Shown: positions 1-12,214 of the stretch, in pieces
Layout of the letters: every line of letters begins with the position of its first letter
Position numbering within the stretch: position 1 is the stretch's first letter
Notes under the pieces: model-generated
Databases searched by the model: none
The model's input: only the letters and a program-made list of their open reading frames with translations
What the model was told of the DNA's origin: nothing
Source of the DNA: Opisthorchis felineus
Taxonomy: Eukaryota > Platyhelminthes > Trematoda > Opisthorchiida > Opisthorchiidae
DNA: 64,000 nt
Direction: 5' to 3'
Assembly: GCA_004794785.1 (NCBI GenBank)
Contig: SJOL01006475.1
Coordinates: forward strand, 584,822-648,821
Made by a program: the position numbers and the translations under genes

Positions 1-317
1 ACTGTCAGGGCGCCCTCACCTAGACAAAATGACTATTGGGATTCTCAACCAAACCCCTTGGCTCAAAAGCTTAACCGCAAGGCAGCCGTGTTTGGCGGGA
101 AATGCAAATGCATTACCATTTCTACGGAACAAGACGCCGCATGTTCCAACCCGCAACCTGGCGGACCAGGAGACTGTGTTCGTCAGACCTATAACCATTG
201 ACCAATGTGGTATGAGGGACTCTGTGAGTGTCGTGGGGACACCCCCAGTATAGCTCGGTGGGTCGTTGAGCTGCGCAAACCGTCACACCACGGTAAGGTC
301 CAGTCTCTTCGTGACGG
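1..317 (-). mobile_element. 5' segment of an RTE-like LINE cut by the window edge
   Basis: This stretch aligns base for base, with scattered substitutions, to 48647-48956, the segment just upstream of the coding region of RTE copy A. By hand I count roughly 26 differences over about 190 bases in the central part. Similarity stops abruptly after the shared GACGG at 313-317 (48952-48956 in copy A), which I take as the 5' end of the element. In copy A the coding region lies at lower coordinates on the minus strand, so the body of this second copy should continue to the left, outside the window. A short minus-strand ORF at 16-198 resembles the one at 48691-48867 in copy A. The repeat relation is directly visible; the claim that a LINE body lies to the left is inference. 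Confidence 0.75.
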
Positions 318-2148
318 CCGTTTTAGATGAACTAGGAAGTTACCAGCAGTTGTGGTCACTACTACTTGTGAAATATGTTAACTGTTGCGAAGTATGGGAT
401 GGGACACCACTAGGGACATCCGCAGAGAGTCCAGCAATTCTGTTGGTCGGCACCAAGCCATTCGAAGTGTGTGCATTATTTCTTCAATTTTATTACCGGA
501 TGATGTTATTAGGTCATCCCTTGAATTTACATGGATGGCGTATACAAGTTACATTGATCACGACGTTAGCATTTTGTTCCAAATAAAATCTAAAAACCCA
601 TGGATTGGGGACCTGCTTACTAGTGAGGGAGGGACATTTGTTAACTACGCGAATAAAATTAGCGGGTATGTAAGTCACTAGTGTGCTCTACTTAACCGAT
701 GTCTGGACGAAACTCAGTGACTACAGGTTCTGATCTGACTCGAAATGGCAAAACCGGCGGGTATCCGCTTTATTCAGCTGGTTGAGGCGACAGTTTGGTT
801 AACAACTACTGCGGGAATGAAAAAGCATTTGACATCCGGTTATTTCTTGAATCCGTTTCCTTAAGGGTGCTGGTCTTAAGAGTTGAAGCACAGGAAACGA
901 ACCTACCGAGAATGACCGGATACTGTGGGTAGGACAAATCAGTAGCAGATAATTTGTAATTGATGAAGTGACAACGGTTAATCTAGTGCCTTTACTGGTG
1001 GTTTTATTTTGTTGTTAGAAGTACTGCAAAAGCCGAACAAACTCTTGCCACTGTCCGCTATTTTCTGAACCATGGGAGCCGATTTAAGCATTTTTTGATA
1101 CTATAAAACCGCTGAATTGCACCACAAGGACTTAGCCAACGGAAGCGATGATTTTCCATTTATATTTACATTTATGTGATTATCACCGATATTTCCAGTT
1201 TAAAAAAACGGAGAATTACGTTACCTTTTTCACACTTATGCACGCACTGTGCATTAGTGGTGTCCTTGACGCCGGTGAAGAGTAAAGTCTAAAACTCGGT
1301 CCGATTCGTAACTTACAAGGTTACTGTTACACATGCGAAGGAAGATCCTTGCCTCCTCTAAGCAGTTTGAATGGAAGCAACTCCAACTGTTGATGGATGA
1401 GTCAGATGCGCTGCTCTAAAAATGAATGTTTCATCAGAGGACTGTGAAATTTTGTATGAATAAGTGAAGCAGCTACATCAAACTGCTGGAATTCCTCGCC
1501 GAATCTGTCCCGTTCTTTTAGATCTTGTGTAGCACAAAACCATACATTCACTAGAAAAGAAATGACGATATCAAAAAAATGATTCAAGATCCACCCGCCA
1601 TGGGCTTCTGATGGTAGGTTTTAGCTACAACTGTAACCGTCAATTCCTGACTATCTGACCAGATTCCCAGGCTCAAAGTTCCTATAAAGTTAGCACAAAA
1701 TAGTCTTCCCATCAGGCGTCAAAGCTATCGTAAATGCACAAAAATTTTACTTTTAGCCCATAAGATTTAGTACTACTCTCATCGAGTTAATATTAGCTGA
1801 ATAAAACTCTCTGGGATGAATATTGGCTGTGACTTTCATAGATAACATACCTAACTACTTAGCAAAGTCTTCTTACACTCGACTCTGCCCAGAATTTCAC
1901 TTAAGGTATACCTACGAATTTCCAAAGATTGTAGTTTGGCGCTGAAATGCTCTGGCCATTTCATTTCTGTAGTTTATCGTAACGCAAACCTGTCAATCGA
2001 CTTTTGCAATCGTTGTCGTCCTTTTATCGTGACAAGTCACTTCTTTTCAAGCTAATTGGGTACGCATTCGCGTATGTTTTGACAACGGTGAACTGTCCGG
2101 CATTAGTTAGGTAAAAATAGCTGTTGCATTTTGTGGCTGGTCATAATT
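318..2148. other. unassigned AT-rich sequence
   Basis: I see no recognisable gene, RNA or repeat here. The short ORFs at 266-681 and 1402-1587 have no recognisable domain and lie in frames expected by chance. Confidence 0.4.
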
Positions 2149-2204
2149 GCAGCAGTCGAAGTGGGCGGAAATTTGCATACCTGTTCCCTATCTTCTAAAT
2201 CCAG

Positions 2205-2279
2205 GTGCCTTTTTCCCTGAGCGACGGCACCATCAGGCAGGCGGGTTTGTGTACATTCCAAATAAATCTCAGTATGCTG
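2205..2279 (+). CDS. candidate 75-nt internal exon, unknown protein
   Basis: An open segment lies between a pyrimidine-rich acceptor (CTATCTTCTAAATCCAG ending at 2204) and a good donor (GTGAGA at 2280). It is exactly 25 codons long. The local reading, for example GFVYIPNKSQYAG, has the mixed composition of real protein rather than the Leu/Phe/Ser/Lys-heavy look of random AT-rich frames. The same frame stays open upstream to 2147, so an earlier acceptor (AATTGCAG near 2150) is also possible. No family is recognised. Other open segments with usable splice sites follow at about 2433-2487 and 2602-2633 on the same strand, which fits a gene built of very short exons, as seen in flatworms. Chance remains a serious alternative. 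Confidence 0.22.
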
Positions 2280-2432
2280 GTGAGATGAGTCTTGTTCTCC
2301 TTGTCTTCATCGTAATCTCGCAAACTGCAGGTGGGTAACGAGTGACTTGAAAAAGGTTGTGAAAGAGATTTCGAGGGGTTTTGGTGTCAATGGCGCGGTC
2401 GGACTCCCAGGACGGTCGGACTTCCCCTGCAG

Positions 2433-2487
2433 TTGGCTGAAAACACTACGAGAAATGGCAGCTAAATGGTGTAATGGCTTTCGCGTG
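2433..2487 (+). CDS. candidate short exon, unknown protein
   Basis: It follows an acceptor-like run (CTTCCCCTGCAG ending at 2432). The frame reads WLKTLREMAAKW, an amphipathic-helix-like stretch. Donor choice is unclear: GTAATG at 2471 or GTCAGT at 2488. The frame belongs to a 61-codon ORF at 2347-2532. It lies on the same strand as, and close to, the better-bounded candidate at 2205-2279. No domain can be named. Confidence 0.15.
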
Positions 2488-2601
2488 GTCAGTATTTTTC
2501 CAGATTGTCTGACTGATCACTTGGAAGTGTAGGCACCACAAGATACTTGCTCTAGCTCAGCACCAGGTCCCTCCCTCACCTAATCTTTTTTTCACTTCAA
2601 G

Positions 2602-2633
2602 GCTTTAGCTATGATTAAGTCAACTTTGAGGTT
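2602..2633 (+). CDS. candidate 32-nt micro-exon
   Basis: A strong polypyrimidine acceptor (CTTTTTTTCACTTCAAG ending at 2601) and a consensus donor (GTAAGG at 2634) enclose 32 bases that read ALAMIKSTLR. Both sites are visible in the sequence. Coding potential cannot be judged from ten codons. Micro-exons of this size are known in flatworm genes, so it is recorded with the neighbouring candidates. Confidence 0.15.
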
Positions 2634-3103
2634 GTAAGGAATTGAAACATCAGTGTTAACTCCGATGGTGCCGTCTTTGATGATGGTTATTATTTGCATG
2701 AATCTGACAGCTGTCCTATTTGCCAATATGCTTTTCATCAAACGATACCACTTCAGACATCCAATGGCTTTGCAGTGTCCCGTTCATCGCATGCTGATTT
2801 TTCCTTGAACCTGCTGACTAACGTTTCTAATGAACGTGTCTCCCGCCGAAAGCTCATTGATGGGATAAATAATAAGGCCTGGTTTGGTTTGATTCCATAC
2901 GGAGGATTTTTCTAAATATGCAGAAGTAAAATGCTTACTCTAACCTTCAGAACAGGTAGCTTTTGTGTCAGCTGACACAAACCGTTTATCTTATCAGATC
3001 TTTGGAGTTCTTTGGATCCGCTGGACAGATTAACATGAAATCATTAGATATAAACCTTATGAGTAGTACATTCCTTAAATTACATGCATCGCGATATCTC
3101 GAA

Positions 3104-3228
3104 CATCGTAGCAACTGGAACATGAAGCGGCCTGGTGCAGCACGTTCAGTTGCATGGATACATCACAAACGAGAGATTTAGCTGGGTTCTAGGTGAGTCT
3201 CTCGCAAAAACCACATTGATTTGCAAAT
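3104..3228 (+). repeat. dispersed repeat, copy 1, with hairpin core
   Basis: The core at 3153-3228 matches the reverse complement of 28314-28390. Shared blocks include CACAAACGAGAGATT, AGCTGGGT, GAGTCTCTCGCAAA and TTTGCAAATGA. Weaker similarity extends upstream to a common CGTAGCAA at about 3104. The core holds an inverted pair (CGAGAGA and TCTCTCG), so it can fold into a hairpin. Because it recurs, the coding-like reading of this strand that ends at the GTGAGT at 3192 is better explained as part of the repeat than as an exon. The family is unknown to me. Confidence 0.6.
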
Positions 3229-4460
3229 GAGTGGATTGCTAGATATAAATTTGTTGTTAAAAATTAAGCATCGATGTCGATCTGTAAATTACTCGGCTCA
3301 AGACTAACTAAAGCTCTGCAGAATAGTTTGCAACCTTTCCAGGCTCTTTTTTTCCCGTTCTTTAAAACGCCGAAGAAATTTATACGCCGCAAGTAACCTA
3401 AGGTCTTCGTATTAAGAGCAACCAGTAGTCCGCTAGGGTATCTGTGATTAGAAAACCTTTATGAAGTAACTTTTGGTCTGTTAAATTCACTGCACCTGTT
3501 CTATTTTATACTGTTAGTTGTTGTAGAAGAATTTTCTGTCCGTAATCTCTCAATTCGTCTGGGAATTGGGGAAGGTCGAGTCTGCACGACAACCGCACTG
3601 TCACCACTTGACATGCTGATGAACGAAATTATCACTATCAATAAATAGTAATCATGAACAACCTATGCTGGTTCTCAGTTAGATTTTCTCACCAGTATTG
3701 CACGTACTGTAAACGTTTACAGTTGACAGGCCTGTAAATAAGTACCGCAACACATCATCAAAACAGTCAGAATATACAAGTTGCTTGATTTTCACATTTC
3801 AGATTTACCCCGTCAGTCGCAGAGTTGAAGCTTTCAACATTTATGGGTGGCGGACTTAATAACAACGAGTTCATTACATTGAACGACATGTTGGTTTCAG
3901 GGTGTTGTCCGGTTTCACTTTCAGGGCAATCAGACAACTTGAATCAATAGCTTCTGTTCAAACGATTTGAGCAGCTCTGCTCTGAGCATCACTGCTTCAC
4001 AGAAAGCCAGAAGTTTCAGACTCCGATTGTATAACTGGGTAAGCTCCAGTTCGATTGTGCTGTTGACTCATTACACGGCAGGGACCGTAGCAACTGAATT
4101 TGAACATGTTTCGAGATCCTTTGAGAAAGATGTCAATCAGTTCTGCGAACGCATATTTCACCGCAGCTGAAAATGAACCTTTAGATGATACGTGATAAAA
4201 CACGATATAGAATAATCACACAAACACTGGGACTTATTTTAAAACGTAATACCTTGGGTTGCCGATATCTGGTGCAACTGAGATTGAAGTTACTGCAGAA
4301 TTTACTGCTGACTGAATTTACTGTTTAGTGTCCTGTGAGATACGGTCGATCCCAAACTGCAGACTCCCCAATCTCACCATCCTCCTATCTGTGGGGGCCA
4401 GATTAGGTGGAGGTATACGTCTGCTATGTGAAGTAGTGAGCGTTTCTCGCTAGCAGTTGC
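3229..4460. other. unassigned sequence
   Basis: I see nothing assignable. The ORFs at 3967-4170 (+) and 3997-4203 (-) overlap antisense and show no domain. Confidence 0.35.
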
Positions 4461-4722
4461 TTAACAAAGTCCTTCAGAGCAGATATTTTGGTCGGTTATA
4501 CAGAACTGTCTAGCTATGTGAACCAGGGTTTTGACTAGCCTTTGATAGCACTCCGTTGAGTAAAAGCTACTGAACTGGAGACAGTGACCACTCCACCTAG
4601 CCTTACGATGAGCAGCACGTTGTAAAATCTTGTTCGAAAGTCGGGTAAGCAGTGTGTCAAGTAATTCTAAACTCCCCTTTGTCTTAATTCTACGTATAAC
4701 AACTAACTGTAATGAATATTGT
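4461..4722 (-). CDS. candidate 3'-terminal exon, unknown protein
   Basis: On the minus strand a strong acceptor (TTTATTTCTTGCTATTTTAG, just before 4722) opens into a frame that runs without a stop to TAA at 4461-4463, about 86 codons. The reading is rich in charged and hydrophobic residues at helical spacing, for example LELLDTLLTRLSNK followed by basic and aromatic residues. After the stop another frame continues in a similar style (FVKQLLARNAHYFT), so a frameshift close to the end, or a decayed gene or transposon ORF, is an alternative. No family is recognised. The ORF itself extends to 4868, but the part above 4722 looks like intron. Confidence 0.25.
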
Positions 4723-5177
4723 CTAAAATAGCAAGAAATAAATGAGATGCAAATCAGAGGATAAAATAAGAATACCGCCAACATATCGTTCGTATAAGAG
4801 TACTCTTGAAATAATGTCACAGGCTGAATATCTATCTTTGCTAAAAAGATGTCAGCTGGGTTCATCAACTGATAGCCTATCCATGCCAGCTTTTCCTACT
4901 TTCTTAAAGGCAGTTCCTTCAAATACAAAGCGAATGGTTTATGCGTACAATAGATTTAAATTTTTAGAAACGCCACTAGGATACTCACGGAGGTATTATC
5001 CGCAGTGATGTTGCCATACAAGCAGCCACCTGTCTCACTCGGGGTCTCGTAAATGGCCAATGAACTCAAGCAGTCATAATAAAAGCATTCGCATTTATTT
5101 CTACTATTTTCATTGCAGCTGTACTTGTCACCGTATCTTGTTTTCTTCCGGTATTACTAGTTAACCTGCTCAAATAG

Positions 5178-5435
5178 ACATTCCATCCTTTTATGATGTG
5201 AAACTTCCTCGTGGATATGGTATCTTAATTAGAATCCCGATTATCAAGCTCTATCGGATGGAGAAGTTCGTTACAAACCTGAACGATGTGCAGCATTCTG
5301 TCGCCAACGTACTCAACAACAAGGGTATCGACACTGAACTTTCAATGAGGACAGGATGGCAAAGTGGAAAACAATTTGTGAAGCTGGAGCCAACTGAAAC
5401 TTCTTTTGGACAGCGCAATCAACATATATTCATCG
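5178..5435 (+). CDS. candidate internal exon, unknown protein
   Basis: A frame opens after an AG at 5176-5177, preceded by a moderately pyrimidine-rich tract. It stays open for 86 codons to a possible donor (GTAAAA at 5436) and without splicing to a stop at 5512. The peptide contains segments such as MEKFVTNLNDVQHSVANVL and GKQFVKLEPTETSFG, with balanced composition. No domain is recognised. It lies on the strand opposite the 4461-4722 candidate, so the two cannot be one gene. Confidence 0.2.
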
Positions 5436-8400
5436 GTAAAATGAACTTGGATGTGAATTTCCCAATACTTCTCTTGCAGGATCCAAACATTTTCCCCAGC
5501 TCCCCTGTCTAAGAATGCCGGAGAGTCAAACTCAGCTGGCACAGGATAATTTTAAAGGCCATATAGAAGTTTGGATGTTGTGCATTAAGCTGAAGTGGAA
5601 GAGATATTTTGTATTCAGCTGTCAAACAACCTTTACTCGATATCCGCTAGCGATAATCCCATTCCAAATAAGAGTAGCATTCTCAAGGTACACCAAACTC
5701 AAGAATTTTGAAGAACTTATTAGAGCAACCAACAGCCTTGGCTACCATCTTGCCTGCACACACAGCTGTGCTTGAGCATGGCAAATAAATGGCTCAACCC
5801 GGGGTGAAATGGTGTTTTCAGCTTTATTCACTCGAGAAATTGATCATTTTGACTAGACAGTTGTCGTGCAAACAGAATCTAGATACATTCTTCTCAATTT
5901 GGTGTTGAATGCATCACGAATCGCCATTATTTGGAAACAATGGACAAACTACTCTCATAGAACCAAATAATTATTTGAGAAGCTGCATGTCTGGAAGCTA
6001 AAATACTTGACAAATGAAAATTGCTTGAATTAAAGACAGCTGCTAGTGAGATGATAGTTAGGATCAACCCCTACCGTGAACAATGGGCTATAAAGAAAAC
6101 GCAGACTCGGGAATCTTCCCGGCACTAGATGAATGATAGACGATGGATAAGCCCCCGACACAGAGGAACACACGAGCTTCTAAGTTTTTCAGTCAAGAAT
6201 TATTCTTAACCAAACATACCAATTTCATGAACAGCCTGTCTAAGCTTGAGACTGAGAGATGAGATGAAGTAAAAAGTTTTACTCTCATACACATCTTCGC
6301 CTTCATGGAGAGCAATAAAGCACGCCCGAGGATAGGAAGCTTACTCGCATCAGCTACTCGAAAGCGCGATCCAAAAGCCACATGGATGACCGGCTTCTAT
6401 ACACTATTAAGGCACCCGTCGAAAGTCGAGTGGAATCATCTGCATCAACGGCTACAACATGAAGAAAGTTATTATCCCGTGCTGAATTACACACAGAATA
6501 CTTTAAAGACCGTCTCCGGACATGACAGATTGCAAGTGAAAATTCCGGACAAACTACAATTTGATACTTTATCCTTTCGATGTTCGAATCTGATAATGTC
6601 CCTGGGAACCAAAATATTGTCATTTTGGTATTTTTATTCGAAAGGAAAGGGGTTCAGCAGACATGTACAGAGGTATCAGCCTGCGTTGTTGTGCTTGTGA
6701 TGTGGTGATTTCTTTTTCAAGTGGATTCGTTGAAAGTGGATAATCAGGTTGGACACTACGGATTCCGAAGCAGGACCGGTAGAATTGCATTAATTGCCCA
6801 ATCAAATTAATACATGTGCAAACGAGGTCTGCACGATCAATTATGCACTAGCTAATGAATTCGCGGAGTATTCGACCTGGCGAACATAAAACCACTGTGT
6901 GTCGTTTTGCGAAAGACGGGCTGTCAAAAAGCTTTTCAGTGTCTCCAAACCTTTTTAGTCCTATATTAATATTGATGTTCGTACATGTCCCTATTCACAC
7001 AAGACTGAAACAAGACTGATTTATCTTACCTTGTGGCGGACACTGTATGCATGAATGGTTTTAACAATTCAGGGGATGTAGCTGTTCAGCATACGATTGT
7101 TCGCCTATTCAGTACAAAACTTCATGTGGAAAACATAAGCTCGGTGTTCTGCCTTTCACCGATGACTGTGCATTGTGAACTGTCCCTGGATGTACCAAAA
7201 CTAAGCAAACATACGACATAAAGCTCCCCAATTATCTGCAACTTTGGAAGTAGCAATATAAGTGGCAACACGTTGAACTCATGAGCGCCACTGACGATTC
7301 CACGTTAGACAGACTTCGAAAGTGCGTCTGAACCAAGCCCTGTCTGCAACCGGACACAAATTTGTCGTGTATATTGTCACTGCATTATCCAAAGACAGTG
7401 AAAGGAGAATGGTATTCTGGTGCCACACCTAAATTTACCACATTCAGCACCGAATTCCGCGTAGAGTAGCCGGATGCCAAATACGTGAGTACTTCATCAA
7501 GCAAAAATACATAGAACCTGACGCTGATCCACCTAATTTGGTCGAGTAGTATGAATTTTGCAGCATCATGGCATTCATTCACAAAACCTCCACACACACG
7601 GCATTTAGTAGATGTAAAGGTTTCAGGCACTGCATCCACTTAACCGGCTCAAGAAAGAAAGAAGGACGACAAGATGTGTGAGATGAAACCATATTATTTA
7701 TCTTCATCACGCAACTCATGGACACAGTAGAAGTAAATTGGGCATGTCGGGCGCACTGCTCAGTGAAGTTCACTCATTCACATAAATCATAGAAAGAGTA
7801 ACCTGAGTATTTTCCGACTGCGGGTCAAAAATAATACCCTAACGAACTTCACTTTCAAAGCTCAGATCCATCGCAACAGAACCCAAAACCTCTGTACAAT
7901 ATCAGTTTTGGGAACATGTCGAGTAATCACTGATGGCGGACTGTGACTAATTCTCCCACTGGTATTTATTTATTGAGAAGCCAGAATTGGAGGCTCTTCT
8001 CAAACTACCGCGGCTGCGCTTGAAAGTTCAATTTATCAGACAAACAGGCGTTAATCAAATACGTATAAAATTCTGAGGAAAAATACACCAGTGAAGCTTC
8101 CTTATACAGGCGTTTTCTCAGTTTTGAAAGGACTGCTTCAGTGTGAGAAGTCCAACTTACGACGGGAGGTGAAGTTACGGTTAGTTGATTTTGCGAATCA
8201 ATATCAGTGACTATATAAATACACTAAAAATATGCCATTCAAGATCCTACGCGCAGGGCCAGAAGCGACGTAAAAGTTTCACTTCAGCGCACATAGGGAA
8301 GTTGGGTCGTATGTTTAATTCGGGAGAGGAAGGTGATGTGCCGGATCACGATGTTTAAAAATTCATGGTTCCGTGTTTCGCAGGAATGATTTAGGACTTA

Positions 8401-11400
8401 AATGCCCGCTGCACTCAAGACACTGCGTTTCCTGCGTGGGCTGATTTCAGTTCTCTTCTTTAACAACCAGGAAGCATGTCAAAATTTAGTGGACACCGAC
8501 AGCTGGTAGAATCGCCTACAGTGTTTCAAGACAATTCGAATCAAATGCTGCTCAACAGTTAGAGAAATGTGCTATAGTAGACTGCTTATATTGGATGTTT
8601 CAATATTTCAAAGTTCTTAGTGGGAACAGTTAGTCCACACGGCTTTTTTCAGAAGGCAAATGTCCATGATTTACAGACGTCGGTCAAGGATGCATCTCCG
8701 GGTAAGGACGGAGTTGTGCAAGAGATATTTTTATTGAAGCTTCATATAATTCTATTACGGATTACTTCCCCACCAGGCTTTGATCAACGATTGGCTGCTA
8801 GCCTTCGTACCCACAAATGTAACCTACAGGGCAGCAGACAACAACCAGGGAAGAGTTGATTTATAGATGTATTAAGGCCGTTAGATTCCGAAGATGACAT
8901 CTTTCACCCATTCCACTGGAGGTGTTAGAAACCCCACTTTTGTTGATTTTGAATCACGTCTTAGACAACTTCCACCAGCAAACAACCATCAAATCGTCAA
9001 TCAGATTGTAACGCTTAATGGTCAATTTCTTGTAGAGAGCTTACTCATATGTGGAGGCCAAAATAGAATTTATCTAGGAGATGCGACGTGGAGGTTGGTT
9101 CCTTGGGAGCAATTCAATGGGACGTTAAGAACAGTGTTAATCTAAACACTCACCCGTTACCGTACAGGGACCACGGTAATCCTAGACGGATTTGGGAAGC
9201 TTTAGTTTGGTTTAAAAGCCTCAGAGACTCAGATAAAGCTCATCACCAGAAGAGAAAACACTAGCCATCGCCATTCTGGAAGATTCAGATAAATGCTTAT
9301 GAAGTCAAGCAAGTTTTCCTAAGTTCCCATAGGATTCTACAATAACCAAACTCTTTTACACCCCACAATAGGATTTCTAGAACACTTCAAATAGCTTTTA
9401 TGGAATACTCCGATGTCAGAAACACTTGACATATGAGACGCCAACTATCCAAGCTGTCTCGGATCTTTTGCGCTATTATCCGGACTAATACACTGTTGTT
9501 CTACATTGTTGTTTCTGTCAAAGCCTGTGATGAATATGATAATGATGAATATTGATACTTCAAAGATGATTCTAAGCGTGATAGCAATGATAGTAATAAT
9601 AATTATAAGGAAACAAATATGATGCACGACTAATTTTGACCACTGATCACCGGTAGTGCATGTCGCTCTTCCTGACTTTGCTGCCAGCCCATTGATCTCC
9701 GGTAAAAAGGATAGTGACACCAAGGCGAACACTCCTTGGAGCACCTGATATCATTTAGAAATCATCCACATGAAGAGAAACCTTTCCGCGATACACCAAA
9801 CGCCCTTTTCCTTTTCTCAGTAGTTGCTCCAGACTTAACCGATCACCAGAGTAGCATACAGGAAGGAAAGCGCTTTCGTTACACTCGACTAAGAAATCTC
9901 GCAAGAAATCAGTCTCAGTACAAATAAAGTTTTAAGAAGCAAGTGATGCGTTATATAGGAATATCAGTGGATCAGGATTTACTTGAGCACATCGGCAGTT
10001 TCCACTTGTTTTGGCGCATGTTAGCAGATTTCCGGTGCACGATTCACCTTAAATGCCCATCAAACCTATGGCGCCACGGTAAACAACATGGGTTTTATTT
10101 AGATGTTGATCTGACAGCGCAGTCATTGCTGCGAATTATTTATAACATTTTTCGGTCGGTTATCCGTTCATTGGTATGATAAGATTGGTTGAAAATTTTT
10201 CACTACCAATCAGTGTGATCTCTTTGTTGAGTCAGAGTATGCACACCCCTGGATTGTGCTAAGGAAGTAATAGCCAATAATGCCATCTGATTTAGTGATT
10301 AACCGTCAACGCACAGATTGTCCAAATTAGCGAACATGCCAGCGACCATATTTGCTACCTGAGCGATAAACATTCCTCCATAACCACGCAATTTTGGGTT
10401 TGATTTCATGTGTGTTATAGTCCATTTTTTGTGCTGCATACAGAAGAGGCACTTTAGTAGGCTCTCGCTTACTGAGTGCAGGAAGTGAAATACATTCTTT
10501 TTAGTTAATTAGCACAGAACGATGGAGATCAAGATTCTTGGGCACCTGACACTGGAAGACGAAATATCTATTACGGCGGAACAAACTGGCGCGATAAACT
10601 TTTACGCATCTGAGAATAGTTCCTAGGTCATATGGGATATGTTGACTGGTTAAGTGAACATTTCGAAAGATCCCCCTTTCTGAGGTATCCACAAGTATAC
10701 GTGCATTATTTATGTAGATGTATATGCACAGACGTATTTGCTTATTTACACATGTATATATGTATGCAATAAGCCCCAAAATAGGACAGTGGCATCAATG
10801 GTGAAATAAATTTGCGGACATCAAAATTCAGTGAACTAAACCACGAAGAATCCAGAAAAATTTCGGAACTTTTTCATCAAATGAAATTCATGGCTTTCTT
10901 TCAATGGATCTATTTTTTGATTTAAAGATGGATAACCAGCATCAGAATGGGAATTGCCTGTCAACCCAACTCAAACTGACGGACGCCGGTCGGATACTAG
11001 GAGAGGCTCAGGCTATTCGCGGTCAGCTGGATATGGTCTTACGTGAAGTGCCTTAGAGACAGCATGGACACGAGGGAATAAAATCGGCGGCTGAACATGC
11101 AGAGGTCTGTTGCAAGCCAGCAGCCAGCCTAAAATGATCGCATCCCACTTGGGACGGCACCAGCTAACAATTTGTCATCAAGGTACAGGGCGTCATCCGC
11201 TAATTCTTTAATTCTTAGCAATTCCTCCAGAAGAGTACCATACACTATCACAGCGTAAAGTTGGGAACATGCAACTTTGTTATATTCTATCAACCCCAAG
11301 GTTGAAAACGCTGACAATGATGGAATGACGAATTCGGACATGAACACAAAAGAAGATGGAGCAAACCTAACTCGGTTCCAGGTGGTTGTGTTTAGCAGGC

Positions 11401-12214
11401 GGATCACGTAGTATGTTGGTGATCCTCTAGTTTGCTGGCGCAAAGCCCTATAAGGCAAAGAACAGCCACTGCTGATAAGCCCTGGTTTGAGTTCTGTGAT
11501 TCCGGATTCACTAGCACCATACAGCTGCTTTTTTTCATTCCACGCGAGCATTTCGTATCCAACATGGCCTAGGCTCATGACTGTCACCGCTTCTCCACGC
11601 TCCCGGACGCCGATTAAGTCACGCTCAATAAAAGGAGTCTAGATAGTGAACTCAACTCTTCGAAAAAGATATATCCCATGTGAGGTATTTGCTTTCCAAG
11701 TCCCATTGCAATTCGATTATATCCGGTTAATAGAGCACTACGGGTGGTTCAACAGGAAAACAGAATGTGCTCTAACCTCTCTCGTTGACCACAGTTTCCA
11801 AGACAAAAGATTGCTTTATCATCATGACCAAACCGGACGTTTCTACTTTCGTTTTCAGGAGGTTGTGCCGAAAGTGGATCCCCCAGATATACACCAGAAG
11901 AAGTATGCATTCTCGGAAAACAGTTTCGAAAGAGATGCAGTAATCAACTCTTGCAAGTCACGGCCATCAACTCAGCTGTGTAAACAATAGCTCCTGGCCA
12001 GCTACGACTTCTTCCTTGGTTCAAGCACGTAAGTTGAATCCGGATGAGAGGACTGCGATCATGCACAACCATGCCAAATGCAAAATCATCAATCGCACTG
12101 TGCAGTGTTCGGCACCATGTAAGTAACACCTTTTTCCTAATCGCTGTCCGCTTTGTCGGGATGAGTAAACTCAGGCTTGAGGTAATCGTGTTGCTCACAT
12201 GTATGGACTGAATG
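5436..12214. other. long stretch with no assignable gene
   Basis: Short ORFs occur throughout. The longest are 6305-6700 (+, 131 codons), 7385-7639 (-, with a CRVC pair), 11129-11587 (-, 152 codons) and 11646-11990 (+, 114 codons); none has a domain I can name. The 11129-11587 ORF lies downstream of the R2-like relic on the same strand and could be its decayed C-terminal end, but I see no endonuclease motif in it. AT-rich simple sequence occurs near 9530-9610 and 10715-10760. Confidence 0.35.

Noticed and set aside
3130..3191. Protein-like plus-strand frame ending at a GTGAGT donor
   Set aside because: The same DNA recurs inverted at 28.3 kb, so it belongs to a dispersed repeat; its upstream frame is closed by TGA with no good acceptor.
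3616..3628. CTGATGA...GAAA resembling a hammerhead ribozyme core
   Set aside because: Only two bases separate the core boxes, so stem II cannot form, and the bases flanking the would-be cleavage site do not pair for stem I.
7385..7639. Minus-strand ORF with CRVC and a further Cys, possible zinc finger
   Set aside because: Too few ligands for any known finger, and the splice sites are ambiguous.
8660..8850. Frames with SPGKDGV and then DWLLAFV, resembling a CR1-type pre-RT linker
   Set aside because: The resemblance covers only two short motifs in different frames and no RT block follows.
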